Below are positions 25,365 through 32,867 of a DNA stretch of 64,000 bases, in pieces. Every line of letters starts with the position of its first letter. The first letter of the stretch is position 1. The notes under the pieces are model-generated. The model was not told the origin of the DNA and did not search any database. It saw only the letters and a list, made by a program, of their open reading frames with translations. The stretch is from Anaeromonas frigoriresistens. Lineage in GTDB: Bacteria; Bacillota; Clostridia; Tissierellales; SIT17. The stretch lies in the NCBI RefSeq assembly GCF_016820655.1, contig NZ_WSFT01000016.1, positions 1-64,000 on the forward strand, read 5' to 3'. Both the position numbers and the translations under genes were made by a program.

Positions 25365-26282
25365 TTACTTTTTAGCATAGATTTTTTCAATTTTTTCATA
25401 CTTTGACTTTAAAAATGTACATTCTTTAATGCATACTGTGCACCCATATTGTTTTGAAAACGGACCAGAACATTTTTTATAATCTATATGCTGTTCACTT
25501 CCATCTTCAAAAACGATAGGCTTTTCATAAATTGCCTTTGCAGGACATTTTCTTACGCAATTGTTACATGAATCACAAAAGTTTTGTATCCAATCGTGAT
25601 TTAGTTGATGATTCAAAGGGAGATTTTCGATATCCGTAAGTATTGCAGCAAGACGTACACTTGGACCAAAATCCTGTGTAATTAAAAGCCCATTTTTACC
25701 AAAACCACCAAGCCCTGCATCCCTCGCCATAACTGAAAGATTTAGATTGCTACCAATCGCTGGAATTGGCTGTGCATTAAAACCTTTACTTCTAAGGAAG
25801 TCAGATATAAAATTTACTGCTCTTCCAAGTTCATAATAAGTTCTGAAAACTTCTTTAATAGTTCTTTTAGATGGCGCATGTTCTATCTCTGTTTTTTTCA
25901 TCTCCATTGTAAAGACTATAGCATTCTTAAATATAACAATTGACTCCCTAAACATATGACTTTCCTTTACTTCTGTGTATCCTATACCTGATATGCCAAG
26001 GGATCTTGCGAAAGCTTCCAGTTCTGTCAATACCTCCGCGGTTATAGTTTTGTTTCCAGTATACGGATTCTTTTCAATGGATTTGACAGTCTTATTCAAT
26101 TCTCGAAGTGAACCAATTAAATACTTTGCATGAGACGGCATTGTTTTAACTTTTGATAATAAGCTGCCGTACTTCACACTAATCTCTGGGACTATTAATC
26201 CTTTTTTAAAATGCGGTTCTCCATACCAAACTTTATCAATTGGTCTGATGTGTTTATATTCTCTAGGCATTGGGAATTTCAT
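25365..26282 (-). CDS. QueG-like 4Fe-4S double-cluster protein (305 aa)
   Basis: The N-terminal two thirds resemble the cobalamin-binding region of epoxyqueuosine reductase/reductive dehalogenase-like proteins (VMARDAGLGGFGKNGLLI near 190-205). The C-terminus is ferredoxin-like: CDSCNNCVRKCP (C-x2-C-x2-C-x3-CP, about residue 235) and GCTVCIKEC (second cluster). True QueG is a queuosine tRNA enzyme, but this protein is diverged and linked to a MarR regulator, so a different redox job is likely. ATG 26282 is chosen because GAGGAGG is 6 bases upstream; it starts one base after the marR stop. It is an intact paralogue of the broken gene at 26750. Confidence 0.75.
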   Translation of the reverse strand: MKFPMPREYKHIRPIDKVWYGEPHFKKGLIVPEISVKYGSLLSKVKTMPSHAKYLIGSLRELNKTVKSIEKNPYTGNKTITAEVLTELEAFARSLGISGIGYTEVKESHMFRESIVIFKNAIVFTMEMKKTEIEHAPSKRTIKEVFRTYYELGRAVNFISDFLRSKGFNAQPIPAIGSNLNLSVMARDAGLGGFGKNGLLITQDFGPSVRLAAILTDIENLPLNHQLNHDWIQNFCDSCNNCVRKCPAKAIYEKPIVFEDGSEQHIDYKKCSGPFSKQYGCTVCIKECTFLKSKYEKIEKIYAKK

Positions 26283-26283
26283 T

Positions 26284-26739
26284 CTAATCCTCCTCAATCT
26301 TCGAATCAATATTTGCTACTAGCGCCTCCGAGTTAAGATGAAGTAGTGACAAATACTCATAAAATACTTGTTTGTCTTCACCCTTAAACCCTTTAAAGAG
26401 TTCTTTCTCAGCATTGGTTTTTACATGAATTAAATCATCTACTATCATTTCGCCTTTTTCTGTTACATAACACAAGGTATTTCTTTTATCTTTTTCATCT
26501 GATACTCTCCTAATAAAACCATCACCTTCAAGAATTATAAGTGCTTTAGTAACACTAGCTTTTCCAACATTTTTAAGCCTTGCAAGCTCAAGTTGATTAA
26601 TTCCAGGACTGCTATAAATCAAAAGAAAATACTCGAATTGACCTTGCTTTATTCCATATTTATCGATTTTTGAACCGATATAATAATTTATATTTGAAGT
26701 AATTGTCCTAATCAATTTTCCGAAATTCTGTATTTCCAT
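26284..26739 (-). CDS. MarR-family transcriptional regulator
   Basis: 151 aa winged-helix protein: GIKQGQFEYFLLIYSSPGINQLELARL, then the recognition helix region NVGKASVTKALIILEGDGFIRRVSDEKDKRNTLCYVTEKG with the wing (DxRxx-like DEKDKRN). Dimeric repressors of this family answer to small aromatic or oxidising ligands. It lies between two QueG-like paralogues in one transcript. The likely target is the promoter at 27762-27790, which carries two ACTGGT-N-AACTAA copies. GAGGAA precedes the ATG. Confidence 0.9.
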   Translation of the reverse strand: MEIQNFGKLIRTITSNINYYIGSKIDKYGIKQGQFEYFLLIYSSPGINQLELARLKNVGKASVTKALIILEGDGFIRRVSDEKDKRNTLCYVTEKGEMIVDDLIHVKTNAEKELFKGFKGEDKQVFYEYLSLLHLNSEALVANIDSKIEED

Positions 26740-26749
26740 ATCAAATTCC

Positions 26750-27697
26750 TCACTTCTTTGTTTTTTTATTGGTTTTTAAGAATGCCTCTTTTATTTTTTC
26801 ATAATTACCGGTTGTAAATGGACATACCTTAATGCAAATACCACAACCGTAGTTTATAAACCCCTCACAACATTTTTCGTAATCAATACGGGTTGGATTA
26901 ATTCCATCCAATGCTACGGGTTCTTGTAGGATTGCACCAGATGGACATTTACGAATACACTTTCCACACTTCTTGCAGAATTCTCTTATCCATCTGATAT
27001 CCTCAGTATTACGATTAATAAATTCGTCCAGATTCTCAATATTTGTGTAGACAACTGATAATCTATGACAATGACCATGCTTTTTTGTTATGACCATACT
27101 GTGTCTACCTATAATAGCGATACCTGCCCACTCAGCTGCCATAGAATAATCTAACTGCCCATCCATAGAATGATTGGGACTCGCTCCAAATCCTTTCTTT
27201 TGTAGGAACTCTGCAACCTTGTTGGCAATATTCCCTGTCTGTCCATATACTTTGGCCACTTCTAGCTAACACTCTATACTTGGGGCTGTTCCAAATGCAG
27301 TTTTATCCATAGCTCATGAAAATACCAGAGCATATTTATGGGGAACCCCACATTCCTTGAATATTTTCTCAGGTGTAACTTCAAAAAAACCATATTCATC
27401 TACTTGAAGAGAATTTAGTAGTTGATCTAATTCTTCAAAGCTTACCCTTGACATATGTCTCTTTGTGGTTGAAGTATCTTCCTTTATCAGCTTCACTGTC
27501 TTATTTATTGAATATGGGAGCTTGTAAATATTTTTTATATTTTTCAATATATGAAATACATCATTCCTATTAAACTTTGGTTTGCGCCCTTCAACATACA
27601 ATCTTTTTGATGGAGATTTTTCTTTAGAAAATACACTTGCTTTTTCATTTAATTCAATAGTTTGTGGTTTGACCATCTTATTTAAACTTAAACCCAT
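26750..27697 (-). pseudogene. QueG-like 4Fe-4S protein gene broken by two in-frame stops
   Basis: One continuous frame from ATG 27697 is interrupted by TGA at 27316-27314 and TAG about 17 codons later. After these it continues as AKVYGQTGNIANKVAEF and on to the cluster motifs CKKCGKCIRKCP and GCGICIKVCPF, ending at 26750. The readthrough aligns without gaps to the intact paralogue at 25365: KYALVFS-stop-AM versus KNAIVFTMEM, and APSIEC-stop-LEVAKVY versus APSKRTIKEVFRTY. The stops fall at Met and Ile positions, not at conserved residues, so recoding is unlikely and recent inactivation is the simple reading. The downstream half has an internal start candidate (27259) but no clear ribosome site. 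Confidence 0.75.
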
Positions 27698-27734
27698 AGT
27701 TTTGCTCACTCCCTTCAAGTTAGTAATATCACAA

Positions 27735-27796
27735 TTAGTTCACCAGTATACCATTAGGTTTACTATACACTATTTTAGTTAACCAGTCAACTATTA
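27735..27796 (-). promoter_or_regulatory. Promoter with MarR-type operators for the QueG-like/marR operon
   Basis: On the minus strand TTGACT (27790-27785) and TATAGT (27767-27762) are 17 bases apart. The -35 lies in an imperfect palindrome AGTTGACTGGTTAACT. A second copy of the core, ACTGGTGAACTAAT, lies just downstream of the -10 (near 27749-27735). Two spaced copies flanking the promoter core suggest repression by the MarR product of the same operon. Confidence 0.65.
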
Positions 27797-27804
27797 TTTT
27801 AAGG

Positions 27805-27933
27805 TTAACAATTATAACTTATTTGAAATTCATGAATTATGTTTATGTTATTACAGAAAATTATGAGTAGCAAGGCTATTAGAAGCAAGAAAAATTTTGG
27901 AGTTAATTCACTTAACTTTTTCTCTAAATTCAT
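27805..27933 (-). CDS. Possible 42-aa membrane peptide
   Basis: ATG at 27933 opens a frame of 42 codons: a charged start MNLEKKLSELTPKF, a hydrophobic helix FLLLIALLLIIFC and a short tail, ending TAA 27807-27805. There is no clear ribosome site and it lies just upstream of the promoter at 27785, so this may be chance. Confidence 0.2.
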   Translation of the reverse strand: MNLEKKLSELTPKFFLLLIALLLIIFCNNINIIHEFQISYNC

Positions 27934-27980
27934 CTTTTTATGTGAGATTGTAAATTATGCGTGAAAGTGAGACCCCCATA

Positions 27981-28014
27981 AATAAAAACTTCCCCAAACA
28001 TACATCTGAGGAAG
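27981..28014 (-). terminator. Intrinsic terminator after the DUF6179-like gene
   Basis: CTTCCTCA pairs with TGGGGAAG (one G-U) on the minus strand and is followed by TTTTTATTTA. It is closely related to the element at 22571-22600, including the flanking CCCCATAAA. Confidence 0.75.
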
Positions 28015-28068
28015 CACATATTTTACTATTAAATTCACTTATAACCTATTATAAACCATTCCCAGATA

Positions 28069-29433
28069 TCAATCTCCTATAAGATGTTTTGCAATCTGGA
28101 GAATTAGTTCTTGTCTGTTAGTTGGAAGTTGCTTAATATAGTTTTCTAAGTATAATCGTACTACCTGTTCCGTATCTGATAAATCTACAGCTTGAATGTC
28201 CGACTCAAACGGGTGTCTTTTAATCATTGCTGCAATTTCAACATCTCCGAGAGTATTAAACAGAGAAATAAATTCCTCTTCTTCTAATTGTGCATCAAGT
28301 AATATATCTTCAAGATCATCAAAAGATTTTACTCTTTCCTTTATAAGTTCTAACTTATCAGATGAAAATCTACATCTAAGCAATTCTTCTATTAACCTTC
28401 TATATTCTTCATCATCCATTTTAACACTGGATTCAAAGTGGATTTTAGGTTCTAGATTTGGATTAATTGAGGTTATGAATACTTTACTGAGGGTATTTAA
28501 TTTTAGTGCATTTTCTATATTAGTTGTAATCTTCGATAAACTTTTTTCAATATATTTTTGGAGAGAAAGGTTTGTAATATTTAACTCTTCAAATATATCT
28601 TTAGTCGCCTTATGAATATTTAACATAAGTGTATGATTATCATATCTTAGTAATTTTTCAAATAAACGTTGAATATCTTCTCCCGTAATATTGAGTTCTC
28701 TAATGTTACGGTTAGCGAGAGAACATCCCAAAGCCGTTGTTAATAATTGTTCAAAAATATTAATCAATAATTCCGTGTACCCTTTATCATATCCATAAAG
28801 TAGATAATGAATGTTCTCTGCTGCAAAATTCATGCAAAATTCGTTCTCAAGGTATAAATTCTCAAGGTATTTTTGAATAAATTCTACTCCTGCCAAATCA
28901 TTAACAGGATTGCAAAGCTGATAGTCAATAGAAGCAGGAGAATCATGGGCCTCATACTCTAAGTTGTATGACTTAAAGAAAATCCCAATTCCATTTTCAC
29001 TAAGTGTCGAATTATAAGAATGATTTAGTGTATCTAGTTTATTCTTTTGCACCATATTATAGATACGCTTTGTTACTTGAAATCTAGTATTAACTAATTT
29101 TCTGCCTTTCTCATATAGATCAGAAATCCTTACTGTTTTTAGCTCTTTTACAGCATAGTCTGGATCTGGTAAAGACTTTAAGTATAGACCTATTGAATAA
29201 ATATTAGATTTCATAATGCTTTCAGCAGTCTCAACTCTTATAGAACTGCTTTCAGCCTTATTATATCTCTCACTTTTATATGATAAGAGACTAATACATT
29301 GTAGCTGAATATTTTCTAAATCAGACTCATTTAATAGTCCAGAGGTATATGCCTCTTGTAAAATATTATTAAAATAGAATTCATCACTCAAATTATGACT
29401 ATTAATGATATGTCGCTTTTCAATATTCTCCAT
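28069..29433 (-). CDS. Helical protein of unknown function, DUF6179-like (454 aa)
   Basis: The start is ATG 29433 (MENIEKRHIINSHNL) with GAGGAGG six bases upstream; an upstream frame extension to 29514 lies inside the preceding gene and is rejected. The protein is acidic, almost wholly helical by composition, without signal peptide, membrane helix or catalytic motif that I can name. The C-terminus is rich in Glu/Leu/Ile repeats (DLEDILLDAQLEEEEF). It overlaps the upstream DUF6323-like gene by 14 bases, which implies coupled translation and a shared complex. I recall DUF6179 and DUF6323 as clostridial neighbours; the assignment is from memory of sequence style and needs a profile search. Confidence 0.6.
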   Translation of the reverse strand: MENIEKRHIINSHNLSDEFYFNNILQEAYTSGLLNESDLENIQLQCISLLSYKSERYNKAESSSIRVETAESIMKSNIYSIGLYLKSLPDPDYAVKELKTVRISDLYEKGRKLVNTRFQVTKRIYNMVQKNKLDTLNHSYNSTLSENGIGIFFKSYNLEYEAHDSPASIDYQLCNPVNDLAGVEFIQKYLENLYLENEFCMNFAAENIHYLLYGYDKGYTELLINIFEQLLTTALGCSLANRNIRELNITGEDIQRLFEKLLRYDNHTLMLNIHKATKDIFEELNITNLSLQKYIEKSLSKITTNIENALKLNTLSKVFITSINPNLEPKIHFESSVKMDDEEYRRLIEELLRCRFSSDKLELIKERVKSFDDLEDILLDAQLEEEEFISLFNTLGDVEIAAMIKRHPFESDIQAVDLSDTEQVVRLYLENYIKQLPTNRQELILQIAKHLIGD

Positions 29434-29911
29434 CTGCATCCTCCTCTTCACATTCATTATCCTCTGAATAATCAGGAGCATATCCATATCGTAAATTACG
29501 AGCCATTTTATCAAGTTCTCGTCCTGATAACAATTCTAATGATCCTTGGCATTTGCCATCAAAGGAATTTTTCATAAACTTTATGAGTTCATCATCACTT
29601 ATTAAATCGAGAGTTTCATTTTTATAAAAATAAAAAATTTCAATTAACTCATGAAGTGTTTCTACATAGTTATGCATAGAAATATAAGGAGAATCACAAA
29701 ACTCCTTGATTATTTTATCAATTACGCCACCTCCAAATTCAATACGTCCATTATTTTTTAGTGAAAAAGTTCTTGTTTCAACTAATTCAATGGCATCTTG
29801 GTGAGATAAAGTTAACCCAAATCTAAAAGTATAATCATTACATTTTTCAATTTCATCAACTGCTTGTTTTTGTATCAAGGATGAAAATACATTCATAATC
29901 TCAAATGACAA
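29420..29911 (-). CDS. DUF6323-like protein (163 aa)
   Basis: The start is taken as TTG 29911-29909 because GGAGGTG lies six bases upstream; the frame is open further upstream but without a ribosome site. The most characteristic part is FGLTLSHQDAIELVETRTFSL, NGRIEFGGGVIDKIIKEF and CDSPYISMHNYVETLHEL (residues about 30-90), followed by DELIKFMKNSFDGKCQGSLE. It ends in an acidic tail. It is probably cytosolic and helical. It is the first gene of a two-gene unit with the DUF6179-like gene; function unknown. A consensus promoter on the opposite strand starts about 50 bases upstream. Confidence 0.6.
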   Translation of the reverse strand: MSFEIMNVFSSLIQKQAVDEIEKCNDYTFRFGLTLSHQDAIELVETRTFSLKNNGRIEFGGGVIDKIIKEFCDSPYISMHNYVETLHELIEIFYFYKNETLDLISDDELIKFMKNSFDGKCQGSLELLSGRELDKMARNLRYGYAPDYSEDNECEEEDADGEY

Positions 29912-29958
29912 TAGGATCACCTCCAAAAGAAAAACAAATATATTTTTCAAAATAACGC

Positions 29959-29987
29959 TTGACATTTGATTTGTAATATGCTATAAT
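29959..29987 (+). promoter_or_regulatory. Perfect-consensus SigA promoter on the plus strand
   Basis: TTGACA (29959-29964), 17-base spacer, TATAAT (29982-29987), pointing right. Both boxes are exact consensus. The only thing downstream before a hairpin at 30077-30110 is about 85 bases without an ORF. Confidence 0.7.
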
Positions 29988-29993
29988 TAAATT

Positions 29994-30112
29994 GATACTA
30001 TTTATTATAATTTGATTCGGCCATAAATTATATTATACCATTAAATTTTAATAAAAGCAATACTATAAAAACAAAAAGCCAACGTTTATATACTAATATA
30101 ATCGTTGGCTAT
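29994..30112 (+). ncRNA. Candidate small RNA between a consensus promoter and a hairpin
   Basis: Expected start about 7 bases after the TATAAT and end at the hairpin with arms AGCCAACG/CGTTGGCT. The interval is AU-rich and has no ATG-initiated frame. The hairpin has a weaker T-run on this strand (ATCTTTATATTT) than on the minus strand, so termination here is uncertain. It may instead be a leftover promoter from a lost gene. Confidence 0.3.
30077..30110 (-). terminator. Terminator after a recombinase remnant
   Basis: Arms AGCCAACG (30077-30084) and CGTTGGCT (30103-30110). On the minus strand it is followed by TTTTTGTTTTTA and lies 11 bases past the stop of the serine-recombinase remnant. Confidence 0.75.
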
Positions 30113-30120
30113 CTTTATAT

Positions 30121-30370
30121 TTATATTTCAACATCAATAACGACTTCAGACTTAAACCCTATAATTAGCTTATCATTAAAGACTGTTACTTTTTCAATAA
30201 GCCACCTTACCAGGTGCTCATCACATTCCTCCAGTTCATAGGACTGTTCATTCAAGAACTCTGTCATTTCAGCTATTCACTGCCTTCTTCCTTAATGTTC
30301 TGCATTTTCTATAATCAATTGATATATTCACATCAATTCTATCTCCTCAACCCTATAAATTCATCCACTC
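30121..30370 (-). pseudogene. Internally deleted large serine recombinase
   Basis: The 3' end reads EMTEFLNEQSYELEECDEH, then LVRWLIEKVTVFNDKLIIGF and KSEVVIDVEI-stop. This is the usual C-terminus of large serine recombinases (an LVR-x-LIEKV-x-V-x-x-x-K-x-x-x-x-FKSG-like end). Upstream at about 30335-30365 is a YRVEEIE motif that I take as the N-terminal start of such a gene. The whole catalytic middle is missing. It lies directly next to an rlmD 3'-tail copy at 30522. It has its own terminator. Confidence 0.6.
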
Positions 30371-30560
30371 TTTCAACTCAACCCTACCTATTTTTATGTT
30401 CAAATTTTGCCCCAAAATATACCCTCGATATGTTCCTGAGAACACATTTCGAGGGCTAAAGTCAAATGGAAAGAACTACTTTCATTTTATAAAACCCAGT
30501 ATCTATAAGGCTTTCAGAGCTTTACTTTCTCGTTATCAAAACCACCGTCTCCACGTGCGT
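30330..30560. repeat. Junction block, left copy (homologous to 35533-35740)
   Basis: Shared landmarks in the same order as the right copy: ATTCTATCTCC-CAACCCT (30336), CTCGATATGTTC (30424-30435), AAACCCAGTAT (30492-30502) and the rlmD 3' tail CCGTCT-CACGTG (30545). Spacings of 88, 68 and 53 bases compare with 79, 67 and 43 in the right copy. A hairpin CCCTCGATATGT/ACATTTCGAGGG lies at 30422-30455. Confidence 0.7.
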
Positions 30561-30590
30561 GGAGTAATCTTAAAAACATGTCAAATTGCC
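30522..30590 (-). pseudogene. Duplicated 3' end of rlmD
   Basis: Reading leftward, YSTHVETVVLITRK-stop matches the end of the intact RlmD (TVHVETVVLMSRV-stop). A shifted upstream frame gives FDMF, the counterpart of PVDMFPHT. Only about 20 codons remain. It is best read as an attachment-site copy left by an element that integrated at the rlmD 3' end 5.2 kb away. Confidence 0.7.
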
Positions 30591-30710
30591 CTCTTTTTTA
30601 TTCAATAATCGTTTCATTTGTAATTAATATTAAGAACTGTACTTTCTACCATATATATATCTAATTATCTGTTTATTCTATTTTAATTTGCCTGCCAGCA
30701 AGTATTTTCC

Positions 30711-31282
30711 CTATTGCAAAAAACAAACTTTAGTATTCTTGATCGAATTCCATAAATCTGGATTTTCATTTATCTCAAGATGTTCTTTCATTAGATCTTC
30801 TTCACTCAGGCATTTATTAAAATCTTCCATTTGATTGCGTTCTGCAAGCAAAATCACAACATAAATGGCAGTTAATCAAATCCAAGCTATATTAATGCTA
30901 GTATCAAAAATCGTGTCGATCAATTTCAGCTTTACAGTATTCATATCCTTTAGCTCTGAAGCCAAAACTGCTGTATATATCATCAACACAGGATCAATCA
31001 TTCCCCATGTCAATTCATCCACATTAATATTTCTTTTCAATTCCTTTGAATATAGAAATGGGTGAGTTGGTTTTGAATATCCACCTTTTCGTACATATTC
31101 CACCAATAAACCAATAAACCAATAAGTAAGGTAAAAATTCCTGTTGCAATAATCAAAATGCGATTTAATCCTGAATAATACCTAATAGCAAAAAAAATAG
31201 AGAAAAACCCAGTCAAAAATAAAATTATAACACTAAAAATCATTCCATACATCAATGGTATTTTCTTCATATATACTGACAC
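30711..31282 (-). pseudogene. Broken membrane-protein gene
   Basis: GTG 31282 with AGGAAG six bases upstream opens a frame with two hydrophobic helices (about residues 12-32 and 41-61). Near 31090-31106 the sense moves to another frame: VEYVRKGGYSKPTHPFLYSK and on to TIFDTSINIAWI. There an in-frame TGA interrupts it. The same frame then continues as LTAIYVVILLAERNQMEDF and SEEDLMKEHLEINENPDLW to TAG at 30711. One frameshift plus one nonsense codon reconcile all parts into a single protein of about 190 aa. I do not recognise the family. Confidence 0.5.
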
Positions 31283-31348
31283 TTCTTTCTTCCTAAACTT
31301 TTTTTCTACCTAGCATACTATTCATTCTACATGGATTTAATAATCATA

Positions 31349-31831
31349 TCACCATGTCAAATTTTTGTTCTGATCAAGCGTCAACAAGTTTCCACATGTG
31401 TCGTCTGCGTAATAGGAATACACAACATCCTTATTATTGCCATGTATTCCTTTAGTCTTTTTTACAGATACGTCCTCCTCTAATTCCATCCCTGCCTTGA
31501 ATACAAAAGTGACTGAATAAGGATTTACCTTACCACTTTCATCCGTTTTACCTATAATAACTTTATCAATTGAATTCTCGAAAACCTCACGATCAAATAC
31601 TTCTAATAATTCATTGTTGTCAAATGCTTTTCTAAAAGATTTAAGCTTATCTTTTAAAAGCTTTTCTTGCTCATGGGTTCCATCTAAAGAATTAGCTTCT
31701 TCTTTTAGTTCTTCCAATCTTTTCGTAGTCGCATGATATTTTTCTTCATAGGTCTCTTTATTGATGATGCCTTCAAGATTCATTTCTGCAAGCTTACTTA
31801 ATTTATAATTCGTATGCTCAATATCTGACAA
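31349..31831 (-). pseudogene. C-terminal fragment of a large serine recombinase
   Basis: The frame encodes EHTNYKLSKLAEMNLEGII, KETYEEKYHATTKRLEELKE (the coiled-coil segment of large serine recombinases) and later NELLEVFDREVFENSIDKVI and SVTFVFKAGMEL (the C-terminal beta segment). The N-terminal resolvase domain with the catalytic Ser and the recombinase domain are absent. Its 5' end runs into the last codons of the hydrolase gene (overlap 31818-31831), marking a deletion or insertion joint. It may still be translated from the TTG at 31831, but it cannot catalyse recombination. Confidence 0.7.
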
Positions 31832-32786
31832 AACGTGCTAGTGCATCTTCAAGCTGGAATCTACCAGGTTCCTCCACTGGGAAGTGACCGCATCCCTCCA
31901 GTACAACTATCTCTTTCTTGCTCTTTATCCGATCAAAGAATTTCATGGAAAGTTCGAGAGGTGTCCAGGGGTCAACGGCAGGGTGAGCTAGCAGAACAGG
32001 ACAAACATTAAAATCTTCCGGTTCAATGGCCGGTTTTGCATTCATCAAGCTCCTAAGGAATCCCATTGTTACTGTCGTTCCTCCTGCAAGTCTATCTTTA
32101 ATAAAAACTCTACTAACCTCAGGATCATTTGTAATAAGTTCCATTGGGGCAAGCCATTTCATTGGCAATCTGATTGGATCAATCAACGGTCCGAGGAGCT
32201 TTGCAAACAAGAATCCCCCTCCTCCTAAGAGTGAATTCCGCCCAACCTTTGCCATTGTTTTTATACTGCGGGTATCTGCTAATGTGGTTGCAATAAGACC
32301 ATCCACTTTCTTGTTTTCAGCCGCTGCCATATATGCCAACAATCCACCTATAGAAAGCCCCCACACTATAACAGGTAAACCATCTTTCTTTCTCTCTGCA
32401 TCAATTAGAGCTGATCCAATTTTACTCCAAAGGGCATAGGTAGGCTTTGTCTTTGAGGATCTTACGGTTAAACCGTATCCTGGAAAGTCCGGTGCTACCA
32501 CTTCACACCCTGCTCTCATTGCCATCCTGGCAAAGGCACCTAGGACTCTGCCATTTCCTCCTCCACCATGGAAAAGAAGCATTTTTGCCTTAGGATTATT
32601 TACAATATATCTATCGAGGTGAATTTGGTGTTCTTCAAAATCCCACCACTCCTCATTTGGTATATATTCTCCTTGTAGTCGAAGATCCTCCGGCAGATAT
32701 TTTTGGTACCAGCGCCACTCAGGACGATTTAGATAATATTGCTTTTCACCATTTCGGGGAATTCTTAATAATCCTCTAAAGTTCAT
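31818..32786 (-). CDS. Alpha/beta hydrolase (322 aa)
   Basis: Oxyanion motif FHGGGGNGR near residue 73, nucleophile elbow WGLSIGG near 143-149 (Ser), acid in HPAVDPWTP near 270 and His in EGCGHFPVEEPG near 302, all in the canonical order. Cytosolic esterase or lipase-like; substrate unknown. The ribosome site AAGGAGG is about ten bases before the ATG. It follows a TetR gene in the same direction (about 80 bases), a common regulator-enzyme pair. The last residues (FVRY) lie at the joint with the recombinase fragment, so the natural C-terminus may have been altered by a few residues. Confidence 0.85.
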   Translation of the reverse strand: MNFRGLLRIPRNGEKQYYLNRPEWRWYQKYLPEDLRLQGEYIPNEEWWDFEEHQIHLDRYIVNNPKAKMLLFHGGGGNGRVLGAFARMAMRAGCEVVAPDFPGYGLTVRSSKTKPTYALWSKIGSALIDAERKKDGLPVIVWGLSIGGLLAYMAAAENKKVDGLIATTLADTRSIKTMAKVGRNSLLGGGGFLFAKLLGPLIDPIRLPMKWLAPMELITNDPEVSRVFIKDRLAGGTTVTMGFLRSLMNAKPAIEPEDFNVCPVLLAHPAVDPWTPLELSMKFFDRIKSKKEIVVLEGCGHFPVEEPGRFQLEDALARFVRY

Positions 32787-32867
32787 AAATCTCAGACCTC
32801 CTTAAATATTATTATCCATATACACTATGGTCTTTATTAATCAAATCATTTAAAACCATATCTAGAG

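Noticed and set aside
26750-27697. Selenocysteine or pyrrolysine recoding at the two in-frame stops
   Set aside because: The stops align with ordinary Met and Ile of the intact paralogue, no conserved Cys is replaced, and I saw no SECIS-like or PYLIS-like hairpin that stands out.
28069-29514. The upstream-extended start at 29514 for the DUF6179-like gene
   Set aside because: The extra 27 residues overlap the preceding gene. The ATG at 29433 has a strong ribosome site at the right distance.
30865-31065. A plus-strand 66-aa frame in the accessory island
   Set aside because: It is antisense to the better supported broken membrane-protein gene and has no ribosome site.
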